DNA of 47,893 nt from Nitrospinaceae bacterium (GTDB lineage: Bacteria; Nitrospinota; Nitrospinia; Nitrospinales; VA-1): positions 1-47,893 of the forward strand of contig JALPWY010000009.1 of the NCBI GenBank assembly GCA_023271875.1, in the 5' to 3' direction. The translations under genes were made by a program, and so were the position numbers. Under the pieces are notes generated by a model that worked only from the letters and a program-made list of their open reading frames with translations, was not told the origin of the DNA and made no database searches. This document shows, in pieces, positions 7,273 through 15,344 of this stretch (position 1 is its first letter; every line of letters starts with the position of its first letter).

Positions 7273-9036
7273 TCAACTTTCAACAAAGCTACGTAGTTTT
7301 TTGCTCCGACTGGGATGTCTTAGTTTACGGAGTGCTTTGGCCTCTATTTGACGGATTCTTTCGCGAGTAACAGAAAAATCTTGACCAACCTCTTCCAAGG
7401 TGTGTTCAGAATCAAGCCCGATTCCGAACCGTTTACGAAGTACTTTTTCCTCCCTCGAAGCTAACGTTGAAAGTACTTTTAATGTTTGGTCTTTAAGGTT
7501 CTTTTTGACTACCGAATCAATGGGTGAAAGAACTTTTTTGTCTTCAATAAAATCACCAAGGTGACTGTTTTCTTCCTCGCCGATAGGTGTTTCTAGTGAG
7601 ATAGGTTCTTTGGCAATTTTTAAAACCTTGCGAACTTTATCTATAGGTAGCATCATTTTTTTTGCGATTTCTTCAGGAGTAGGTTCACGTCCGAGTTCTT
7701 GAACTAGGTGTCGAGAAACCCGGATGAGTTTATTAATGGTTTCGATCATGTGAACTGGGATTCGTATGGTCCTCGCCTGATCCGCAATAGCCCGGGTTAT
7801 GGCTTGTCTTATCCACCAAGTAGCATAGGTGCTAAACTTATATCCTCGTTGGTACTCAAATTTATCTACAGCTTTCATAAGACCTATGTTTCCTTCTTGA
7901 ATAAGGTCAAGAAACTGCAATCCGCGGTTGGTATATTTTTTAGCTATACTGACTACCAATCGAAGGTTGGCTTCTGCTAACTCTCGCTTTGCATTTTTTT
8001 CTTTAATTCGACCACGTGCTATTGAACGGACTGTTGCGAGAAGGATTTCTTTTTGTGTTTCTATTATGAGCTCAATTTTCTTTGTTTTTCTACGTCCAGG
8101 CTGGACTAGCTGTAATTGGTTTTCGTATTTTTTCTTTGTGAAAGTTTCCCCACGTGGTAGTTTTACACTTTTTTTTGTTTTCCAACCGCCAGCGTGTTTC
8201 TTAATACCAGATAATGTCATTCCCCACTCTCGTTCGAAATCGCGCTCCAGTTTTCCTGCTAGTCGTATTTCAGCCGCAGTCGCGTAGATTTTTTCAATTA
8301 TACCGTCCATTATATCAGGGCTTAATTTCATGCTACGTATGGATTCTTCTAGAATACGGTTTTGACTCACTACTTCTTGTTCGTATTTTCCCTTAGCTTT
8401 ATCTGTTAGCTTCGTGGTGCTTTTCCTTCGAAGCGTTTTTAATTTTCTGCTATTGGCCTTAAAAAATTTGATTCTATTGAGAAAATTCTTAGTTTCTTTA
8501 GCCTCTATTTCTATTTTTTTCTCTTCTGGTTCGCCTATCAGAACTACGTCAAAGAGACTGATTTCGCCTTGCTTTGTTTGTTCGCCTAGCTGAATTATTT
8601 CTTTGAGTGCGATAGAACAATTGGCTACAGATGCAATAACTTCATGTTGTCCGGCCTCAATTTTTTTTGCTATGGTTACTTCTCCTTCACGTGTGAGCAA
8701 GGAAATAGTCCCCATCTCTCTCAGATACATCCGTACTGGGTCGTCAATAGAGACGCTTTCACTTTTATTGGCGGTGGCGCTGTCAGAGAGTGTGGGTTCT
8801 TTCTCCTCAGAAATGTTGTTTTCAGAGACGAGCTTTTTCCCTGCCGATTCAGAATCTACAACATGAATTTCGTTTGCTCCAAACACATTCATCAATCCAT
8901 CAATTTGTTCCGGAGCGATAAAATTAGAAGGCAAAGCATTGTTTACCTCCTCATAAGTTATGTAACCTTTTTCTTTACCTTGTAAAACCAATCGACCGAT
9001 TTCATTTGATTGACTGAATTCTCCCAAGTTTGACAT
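7273..9036 (-). CDS. rpoD: RNA polymerase primary sigma factor RpoD (sigma70)
   Basis: 587-aa housekeeping sigma factor that directs RNA polymerase to -35/-10 promoters. Region 1.1 spans about residues 10-60, and region 1.2 starts at [11 protein letters not shown] (99-109). A charged non-conserved region follows, then region 2 (about 352-425, with [19 protein letters not shown] for -10 recognition and melting), region 3, and region 4 at the C-terminus ([20 protein letters not shown], the -35 helix-turn-helix). Region 1.1 plus the non-conserved insert marks a group 1 factor rather than an alternative sigma. GGAGAGG lies before the ATG. It follows dnaG by 59 bp in the macromolecular synthesis operon, and a tRNA gene follows 7 nt after its stop. 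Confidence 0.98.
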   Translation of the reverse strand: MSNLGEFSQSNEIGRLVLQGKEKGYITYEEVNNALPSNFIAPEQIDGLMNVFGANEIHVVDSESAGKKLVSENNISEEKEPTLSDSATANKSESVSIDDPVRMYLREMGTISLLTREGEVTIAKKIEAGQHEVIASVANCSIALKEIIQLGEQTKQGEISLFDVVLIGEPEEKKIEIEAKETKNFLNRIKFFKANSRKLKTLRRKSTTKLTDKAKGKYEQEVVSQNRILEESIRSMKLSPDIMDGIIEKIYATAAEIRLAGKLERDFEREWGMTLSGIKKHAGGWKTKKSVKLPRGETFTKKKYENQLQLVQPGRRKTKKIELIIETQKEILLATVRSIARGRIKEKNAKRELAEANLRLVVSIAKKYTNRGLQFLDLIQEGNIGLMKAVDKFEYQRGYKFSTYATWWIRQAITRAIADQARTIRIPVHMIETINKLIRVSRHLVQELGREPTPEEIAKKMMLPIDKVRKVLKIAKEPISLETPIGEEENSHLGDFIEDKKVLSPIDSVVKKNLKDQTLKVLSTLASREEKVLRKRFGIGLDSEHTLEEVGQDFSVTRERIRQIEAKALRKLRHPSRSKKLRSFVES

Positions 9037-9095
9037 TGATTAAACCTCTCCAATAATAGATGTAAAAAACTTTAATGTGATTTGCTTAAAACTAT

Positions 9096-10889
9096 TCAGG
9101 CTTGAGACTTAATTCGAAGTTGATTCTTGCGTAACTCCTCCAACTTATTTTGGATTTTTTGAGAACGTTTGGATTCTCCAGCTACCAGTGCTTCGTTTCG
9201 TTGTTTTTTAAGTTCTTCAACTTGTTGGGCATGTGTTTTTTCGTTTATCGCGTTTACGCAGTCACGTACGGTTTGTTTTGGGTTGTCGAACGGTATTGTG
9301 GTCACGCCGATTTCACTCAATAGATTTTTTATGTTTGGTTCATCTATTTGGTTCATTGCTAAGTCAATTCTTAACTCGCAACCTTTGGCTAGTAATCGAT
9401 AGCATAACTCAACTATTAGACGGAGGTTAGGATCTATAAAAGCCTCAATTTTTACCTTTTCTTTTATTTCTAGGGCCAACTCCTTATCGGAAAACATCAA
9501 GTGAACTAAATAGAGTTCCGCATTTTGCTTGTTCGGGTACCCACCTTTTTGGAGCGGCTCGTTGACAATTGTTCTGTCTTGTTTAATGGCATTTTTTAAT
9601 TCAGTTAAAAGGGCCTGATCTTCTATCTTTGCTCGTTCTGTCAGAATACTTATCCATTCGGTTCGCTCGATTGTATTTTTAACTTTAATTAGAATAGGTA
9701 GCACTTGGTTCACCACCGCTACTTTTCCCATTGGGGTTGTCAGATCTCCACCTGCAATGACATCATCAATATAAGTTTCAACAAAGGGCCTAGCATTTTT
9801 CAATTTCTCAAGAAACTTTTCTGGTCCAAATTGATAGATAAAAGAATCAGGGTCGTGCCCAGAAGGAAGCGAGAGCACATCGACACTCATGCCCTGCTTC
9901 AGGAGAACTTCAAATCCCTTTTTTGTTGCTGCTTGACCAGCAGAATCGCTATCAAAAACTAATGTGGCTTGTTTTGTATGATTCTTGAGCAAAGTTGCTT
10001 GTTCTAGGGTTAAAGCGGTTCCACAAGTAGCGACCGTGTTTCTGATGCCATTCTGATGGGCACGCATCTGATCGAAGTAACCCTCCACTATAAGTACTTT
10101 ATTTTGTTTCCTGATGGCTTCTTTTGCTCGGTTGAATCCAAACAAGTGTTTTCCCTTGATGTATAAGGGAGTTTCAGGAGAATTAAGGTATTTCGGCGCA
10201 CTTTCACCAATAATTCGTCCAGCAAAAGCTATTAGGGTACCATGAATATCCTGAAGAGGGAACATTATTCGCCCTCGAAACCGGTCATAAAAATTATTTT
10301 TGTCTGCTCCCTCTTTACGTTTAATGAGACCTGCACGTGATAGATCATTTTTGGAGAAACTCTCCTGATTTTGTAGTTGGTGCAGAGTATCCGTCCATCC
10401 AGGAGCAGTCCAGCCAATGCCGTAGTCAGCGAGTAGTTTTTCATCGTTAAAACCCCTAGAATTTAGATATTCCCTCGCTTGTTCACCACCCTTACTCATG
10501 AGTGAGCGAATGAAATAGTTCTGTGCTTTTTGGTTAATATTTAGGAGTACATCTCGTTCATTCGATTTGGCATTAATTCGACCCGGTTTAAAAGTAGGTA
10601 ACGGAACTCCGGATTTTGAGGCAAGTGTCTTGATTACATCTAGAAATGATAGATCTTCCATTTCCATAATAAATTTAAAAATATTTCCTCCTGCGCCGCA
10701 ACCAAAGCAGTGGTAAATTTGTTTTTCAGGGCTTACTACAAATGACGGCGTTTTTTCAGAGTGAAACGGGCAAAGTCCCTTGTAGTTTTGCCCAGTCTTT
10801 TTTAGAAGAACATTTGCCGAAATGGTATCCAAAATATCATTTCGAGAGCGTATTTCTTCTATTAAGTGATCAGGGATGTGATGGTTCAA
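9096..10889 (-). CDS. dnaG: DNA primase DnaG
   Basis: 597-aa primase that makes RNA primers at the replication fork together with the replicative helicase. The N-terminal CHC2 zinc finger has Cys40, His43, Cys61 and Cys64 (GLCPFHSEKTPSF ... HCFGCGAGGN). The Toprim catalytic core follows (VLIVEGYFD with the acidic Glu, then VFDSDSAGQAA). The C-terminal part beyond about 430 is the helicase-binding region, ending in a basic tail. The reading frame starts at a TTG (10889) with no Shine-Dalgarno, and no ATG option lies nearby, so translation may depend on coupling to upstream yqeY. Position between yqeY and rpoD is the classic macromolecular synthesis order. Confidence 0.97.
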   Translation of the reverse strand: MNHHIPDHLIEEIRSRNDILDTISANVLLKKTGQNYKGLCPFHSEKTPSFVVSPEKQIYHCFGCGAGGNIFKFIMEMEDLSFLDVIKTLASKSGVPLPTFKPGRINAKSNERDVLLNINQKAQNYFIRSLMSKGGEQAREYLNSRGFNDEKLLADYGIGWTAPGWTDTLHQLQNQESFSKNDLSRAGLIKRKEGADKNNFYDRFRGRIMFPLQDIHGTLIAFAGRIIGESAPKYLNSPETPLYIKGKHLFGFNRAKEAIRKQNKVLIVEGYFDQMRAHQNGIRNTVATCGTALTLEQATLLKNHTKQATLVFDSDSAGQAATKKGFEVLLKQGMSVDVLSLPSGHDPDSFIYQFGPEKFLEKLKNARPFVETYIDDVIAGGDLTTPMGKVAVVNQVLPILIKVKNTIERTEWISILTERAKIEDQALLTELKNAIKQDRTIVNEPLQKGGYPNKQNAELYLVHLMFSDKELALEIKEKVKIEAFIDPNLRLIVELCYRLLAKGCELRIDLAMNQIDEPNIKNLLSEIGVTTIPFDNPKQTVRDCVNAINEKTHAQQVEELKKQRNEALVAGESKRSQKIQNKLEELRKNQLRIKSQA

Positions 10890-10992
10890 GGAGATTTTTA
10901 TTAATATTAGTTAGGTTTACAGAGTATATTTCCTATAGCTATAACCCAAAAGAACATTAGGTATTAAACTGTTTGTTAGTAGGTATAGCAGA

Positions 10993-11439
10993 TCATTGTT
11001 TCAGGCATTCGGCAACCAAGTTTCTTATTTGACTATTGTCCGCACGTCCTTTGAACTCAGGAATAACGATTTTCATTATTCTGCCAAGGTCCTTGATGTC
11101 AACGATTCCAAGCTCTAGAATAACTTTTTGAATCCGATCTTTCAACTCCTGTTCAGAGACCTGTTCAGGTAAATACTCCTGAAGAATTATCATCTCTTGA
11201 TTTTCCTTCTCGCTGAGATCACTGCGCCCCCCCTCATTAAACATGGTCGCAGCTTCTTTCCTTTTCTTGATTTGAGTGGAAACTAGAGATATTATTTCGT
11301 CGTTATCAAGCTTTCGGCGAAGGTCAATTTCCCTGTTTTTGATCTCAGAAATCAGGCCACGGAGGGTGTTCAGCTTGAGAGAGTTTCTCGCTCTAAGTGC
11401 CTCCTTCATATCTAATAGGAGGTTTTCTTTTAGATCCAT
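10993..11439 (-). CDS. yqeY: GatB/YqeY domain protein
   Basis: 148-aa YqeY-family protein; the domain also forms the tail of GatB, the amidotransferase subunit that makes Gln-tRNA or Asn-tRNA, and the free-standing version is thought to bind tRNA. The family pattern is clear (MKEALRARNSLKLNTLRGLISEIKN ... LQEYLPEQVSEQEL). Start ATG 11439 is chosen over a longer frame to 11484 because the operon promoter's -10 element lies at 11469-11474, so the longer form could not be transcribed from it. First gene of yqeY-dnaG-rpoD-tRNA. Confidence 0.93.
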   Translation of the reverse strand: MDLKENLLLDMKEALRARNSLKLNTLRGLISEIKNREIDLRRKLDNDEIISLVSTQIKKRKEAATMFNEGGRSDLSEKENQEMIILQEYLPEQVSEQELKDRIQKVILELGIVDIKDLGRIMKIVIPEFKGRADNSQIRNLVAECLKQ

Positions 11440-11468
11440 AATGAAAATAACCCACCAGTCAAAATAAG

Positions 11469-11497
11469 AATATAGGGACTGCACCGTGTTTTGTCAA
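11469..11497 (-). promoter_or_regulatory. Near-consensus sigma70 promoter of the yqeY-dnaG-rpoD operon
   Basis: Minus strand: TTGACA (11492-11497), a 17-bp spacer, and TATATT (11469-11474). The expected start is near 11462, giving a leader of about 23 nt to yqeY. It is one of the best promoters in the window. No other clear promoter is visible before dnaG or rpoD. Confidence 0.8.
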
Positions 11498-11619
11498 TGG
11501 GGGAGGTAGGAGTTGAAAAATAGTTGTGAAGTCATTGTTTATAAATGAATTATTTTAATGATTGAAAGTTTCATGGCATTTTATAATGATAAAAAGAGAT
11601 AAAAAAGTGGAGTCCTGTC

Positions 11620-12801
11620 TTAATAAATTAAGCATGCCTCGCGTTGTAAAGAAAAAACCTTTATATCCTCTTCCCAGACGGATTCTAGGTTGTTAATGGA
11701 CAAGGTGTTAGACTCTATCGCTTCCCGTAAAGTTGGGTTCCCATAAAGAAGGTCAATAGCCAACCGATCGTTAACGAACTCATAAGCTTCTTTTCTCCAT
11801 AAAAAATCATCTGGATATAATTTCTTAATGGAAGAAAGTAAAACTATACTTGTTACAAGTGGTTTGATTTTATTTCTTTCGGTCACATGAAGTTGAACAC
11901 CTCTGCATACTGCACCACACCATTTTTGAAATTGAGGTTTGAAATATTGGGGTCGAAAAAACAACCCCGGAAGATTTTCTTTATTGAGTGTTTTAGCTAA
12001 AGTTTCTGCATCAATATATGGTGCTCCAACTTGCTCAAAGGGAATAGTAGTTCCTCGTCCTTCTGATAGAAGAGTGCCTTCAATCAGACACATCCCTGGA
12101 TACACTGTAGCCGTCGATAAGGTGGGCATATTGGGTGACGGTGAAACCCAAGGAAGACCGGTTTGGTCATACCACATGGACCGTTCCCAACCTTCCATCG
12201 GAATTACCTTCAAGTCGCATTTGATGCCAAAACACTCATTGAACAATATTGCCAGTTCACCAATTGTCATTCCATGGCGGTTGGGAATTGGATATTGACC
12301 GACAAAAGACTGAAACTCTTTTTCAACAAGATTACCTTCAATTGTCACCCCATTAATCGGATTGGGGCGATCGCAGACAATCATCCTTGTATTTGATTCG
12401 ACACATGTTTTCATACAATTTGCCAAAGTATAAATAAAAGTGTAATAACGTGAACCTACATCCTGGATATCAAAAACTAAATTGTCGATTCCATTTAAAA
12501 GAGATGGGGAAGGAGTGAGCGAAGAAGCGTCAGCTCCATAAAGGCTTCGCACTAAGAGACCTGATAACGGTTCGGTCTCATCTGCGACGAGTGCCATGTC
12601 CTGATCTACCCCATAGACACCATGTTCAGGCGCTAATATTGTTTTAAGTTTGAATGATTTGTTGTTATAAAACTGGCCGATTGAGGATTGTCCATCACTG
12701 GTCAGGCTAGTCTGATTTACTACAAGGCCTAATGTATTTCCGCAGAGATACTCATTAGGGTTGGCTAGTAGTTTTTCAAGACCGAGAATGACTTGTTTCA
12801 T
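11620..12801 (-). CDS. namZ: NamZ-type exo-beta-N-acetylmuramidase (DUF1343 family)
   Basis: 393-aa member of the DUF1343 family, now linked to exo-lytic release of MurNAc from the non-reducing end of peptidoglycan fragments (glycoside hydrolase family GH171). Characteristic stretches are LGLVVNQTS (25-33), LAPEHGVYG, VFDIQDVGSRYYTFIYTL, VCDRPNPI, PNRHGMTIGELA, WVSPSPNMPT and EGRGTTIPFEQVGAP. No signal peptide or lipobox is seen, so the protein appears cytoplasmic, whereas cell-wall fragments are usually met outside or after import. GGGG about 9 nt upstream of ATG 12801 is the likely Shine-Dalgarno. No recycling genes (murQ, nagZ) adjoin it. The family is secure; location and substrate form are inferred. 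Confidence 0.88.
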   Translation of the reverse strand: MKQVILGLEKLLANPNEYLCGNTLGLVVNQTSLTSDGQSSIGQFYNNKSFKLKTILAPEHGVYGVDQDMALVADETEPLSGLLVRSLYGADASSLTPSPSLLNGIDNLVFDIQDVGSRYYTFIYTLANCMKTCVESNTRMIVCDRPNPINGVTIEGNLVEKEFQSFVGQYPIPNRHGMTIGELAILFNECFGIKCDLKVIPMEGWERSMWYDQTGLPWVSPSPNMPTLSTATVYPGMCLIEGTLLSEGRGTTIPFEQVGAPYIDAETLAKTLNKENLPGLFFRPQYFKPQFQKWCGAVCRGVQLHVTERNKIKPLVTSIVLLSSIKKLYPDDFLWRKEAYEFVNDRLAIDLLYGNPTLREAIESNTLSINNLESVWEEDIKVFSLQREACLIY

Positions 12802-12984
12802 TTAGTTGAACCCCATTTATTTGAATTCATTGCTCAATTGTTGTCTGCGTTACTACTGGATGTAAACTGAAAGAGAAAAGGCCCTACTGTCCTCAAAGGA
12901 TTTTTTTTAGAGGGGAGAAATCATTAAGGCCTCAACTCTGCATTGACGGGTCCCTTGTGAGAAAGGGGGTTGCTCGTAATGGAA

Positions 12985-13800
12985 TTATCCGGTTAATGTT
13001 GTGATTTCTATAGTTTTGGTTTGTTCGATAGGAGCACTCGTTTTACTGGCAGGTCCCATGAGTTTTTTCCAATTTTCCTTTTCCCAGGAGCGGGCTTCAT
13101 CGTAGAAACGATATTCTCGTTCTTTTTCCTTAAATTGTAAATGATGAGCTATCCACATGCCCCTTTCTCTTTTCATTGGCACCCATTGGTGGCACATTTC
13201 ATGATGTACGGTCAACTCCAGAACTGACAGAGGAACAAAACTCTGATTCAAGCGGGGATGAATTCGAATGAGTCTTTTCTCTGGGTCGTAGGAACCAAAC
13301 CTGAAAGAGGTGAGATTATTTTTGTTCACCTTTTTTCCCCATTCGATATTTGCTTTGATTTTGGATCCAAAATACTCAGTGTTGAGTTTGTCGAATATCT
13401 CTTTCAAGTTTACCTTGTAATCGTTAATAAGGTCTAGCGTTGATGGCTGTTTGTTTTTAGTTTTTCCCTTACTTGAAAGAGATAAAATTGCTTCCCTCGA
13501 ACTTGCCGGTAAGTTTTTTTCAGACAGAAGCTTCGTGAGTAATGTTTTTTCTAAGGCAGAGATAATGTTCTTTGGAGAAGTATCAAAACAATCAAAGTAA
13601 ATTGCATTAAACACTTCTACATTGACCACAGTTTCTTGAAGGTCGATTTTTATTTGCCCCATGAAATCAAACCCATCCTTACGACATCTAAAAATCCTTG
13701 AATATACCTGCATGTTTTTTCTAATTCCCCGAGAGGGGCCAAATATGATACTGCCTGATCTTAGAGAGTTTTCGGAAGTAATGGCGGGAGGTTTTCTCAT
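12985..13800 (-). CDS. SprT-like zinc metalloprotein
   Basis: 271-aa protein with a SprT-like metallopeptidase domain in its C-terminal half. It has LNTEYFGSKIKANIEW, then the active-site motif HHEMCHQW (two zinc His and the catalytic Glu), and a following His (AHHLQF) as probable third ligand. SprT/SPRTN proteins in other organisms cut DNA-protein crosslinks, but bacterial relatives are mostly uncharacterised. The N-terminal 120 residues are unassigned. ATG 13800 is chosen because GAGGGG sits 9 nt upstream; an ATG at 13827 lacks this, and internal ATGs at 13713 and 13662 are possible. Transcribed divergently from the esterase gene. Confidence 0.75.
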   Translation of the reverse strand: MRKPPAITSENSLRSGSIIFGPSRGIRKNMQVYSRIFRCRKDGFDFMGQIKIDLQETVVNVEVFNAIYFDCFDTSPKNIISALEKTLLTKLLSEKNLPASSREAILSLSSKGKTKNKQPSTLDLINDYKVNLKEIFDKLNTEYFGSKIKANIEWGKKVNKNNLTSFRFGSYDPEKRLIRIHPRLNQSFVPLSVLELTVHHEMCHQWVPMKRERGMWIAHHLQFKEKEREYRFYDEARSWEKENWKKLMGPASKTSAPIEQTKTIEITTLTG

Positions 13801-14003
13801 GCAAGGTGACCCCTCTATAGAGAGCAATATCTTGATTTATACCTTCCAGAAAATATTACTTTAACCAAGGTGCGGTGTCTATAAGTAAAGTGCTTATGAT
13901 TTGGAGTTTAGAGTAACTTGTAATGCAGTTTGCATTTGCCTTCTGTATCTCTTTACAACTATTTGGATTTATTTTAAGCTGAAGCTATGAAAATCATGTT
14001 CCG

Positions 14004-15344
14004 GTGGGCTTATTGAAGAATATATTGATTGCATTCACTTTGTTAACTGTTCTCGCTTGCACAACTGCGACGAAACCAACAACTGTTAGGACATCCTATA
14101 GTAGTGCGGCAGATATAGACCTGTTTCTATCTACCAGTGATGAGAATATAGAAAACCAAGTTCTCGATCGTTTAAAGTCGCATGGTGTCGATTCTGTTCA
14201 AATAAAACAATTTTTACGGGCAACACTTCTAGTGTCCAACGACAACCCCGTCGGAATGCAATCAAACCTAAAACTTAAAATGAATAAGAAAACATATTCT
14301 TACGCTCTCTACGTTCCTGAACCGACTAAACCTAATATGCCAATGATTGTAATTATGCACGGTATGGGGGGGAGTGGCGCTAATACAATACAGAAATGGA
14401 TTGAACGACTGGAGAACAAGTTTGTCATTCTTTGCCCCACCTATCCAATAGGGGCATGGTGGTCAAAAAATTCAGAAAATTTTGTCTTGCAGTTAATTCG
14501 TGAAATACGCGCTAAATATCCCATTGATTCCAATCGGATTTTTCTTTCCGGGCTTTCCAATGGGGCTATTGGTGCTTACCTGATGGGAATGTTCTACCCC
14601 GACCAATTTGCTGGTGTCGTTCCGATCGCTGGAGGTATCACCAAGCGACTTATGTCTTTCTTAGTGAACCTGAATAATACTCCTATGTATATTATTCAGG
14701 GGGAATTTGACCCCATATTCCCAATAGAGCTTACTCGCCGAACCTACAAAATTTTATCTGATTTTAAATCTCCTGTTATTTTTCGCGAACATAAAGAACG
14801 CGGGGCAGCGCATGGAGGTCATTTTTTACCAGAGTCTGAGGTCTCTGCCTTGGTTGAGTGGCTTAGCAAACAAAAAAGAAATCCCTCCCCCAAAGTGGTA
14901 CGTATAACCCGAGAAGAAAACCATATGAAGCGTGTTTTCTGGGCAAGAGTCAGTAAAGGTTTAAAACTGGCCGCATTGCAAATTCCCGGTCCCGAAATGG
15001 AACCACTTAATATTCATGATGGTAAAATTGCTACTTTATTTGCCATCGATAAGGGGAATAATCGCTTTATGGTAAGGGGTAAAAATGTCTTGGAATTTGA
15101 ATTGTATCTTTCATCTGATTATATCGATTTTAACAAGCCAGTGGTTGTAACTTTTCAAGACATACAGGATAAAGGAGACAAACTTGCTCCAGGTGAAAAG
15201 TTTGTGGCGTATAACAAAAAAGTAGAAAAAAACATGAGAGTTCTTTTGCGGAGTTTTAAGGGGTTCCATGATGAAAATTTTTTTTATGATGCAAAAATTA
15301 CTATTTCCACACAAAACTTGGTCAGGTTTGCAGCATCACGATGA
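14004..15344 (+). CDS. Lipoprotein with alpha/beta-hydrolase (esterase/PHB depolymerase-like) domain
   Basis: 446-aa probable lipoprotein: hydrophobic segment followed by LLTVLAC (Cys19). The hydrolase core has an oxyanion-type HGMGGSG (about 118), nucleophile motif GLSNG (Ser185), acid QGEFDPIFP and base near AHGGHF, matching the dienelactone hydrolase/feruloyl esterase/PHB depolymerase-like group. A C-terminal domain of about 140 residues begins at VVRITREENHMKRVFW and looks beta-rich, possibly for binding polymer or carbohydrate. Start is GTG 14004 or TTG 14013; no ATG is in frame. The end overlaps mutS2 by 4 bp (ATGA). Substrate unknown. Confidence 0.8.
   Translation: MGLLKNILIAFTLLTVLACTTATKPTTVRTSYSSAADIDLFLSTSDENIENQVLDRLKSHGVDSVQIKQFLRATLLVSNDNPVGMQSNLKLKMNKKTYSYALYVPEPTKPNMPMIVIMHGMGGSGANTIQKWIERLENKFVILCPTYPIGAWWSKNSENFVLQLIREIRAKYPIDSNRIFLSGLSNGAIGAYLMGMFYPDQFAGVVPIAGGITKRLMSFLVNLNNTPMYIIQGEFDPIFPIELTRRTYKILSDFKSPVIFREHKERGAAHGGHFLPESEVSALVEWLSKQKRNPSPKVVRITREENHMKRVFWARVSKGLKLAALQIPGPEMEPLNIHDGKIATLFAIDKGNNRFMVRGKNVLEFELYLSSDYIDFNKPVVVTFQDIQDKGDKLAPGEKFVAYNKKVEKNMRVLLRSFKGFHDENFFYDAKITISTQNLVRFAASR

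Noticed and set aside
13801-13864. Plus-strand frame covering the start of the SprT-like gene (13661-13864)
   Set aside because: It is antisense to the conserved N-terminal part of the metalloprotein and shows no features of its own.
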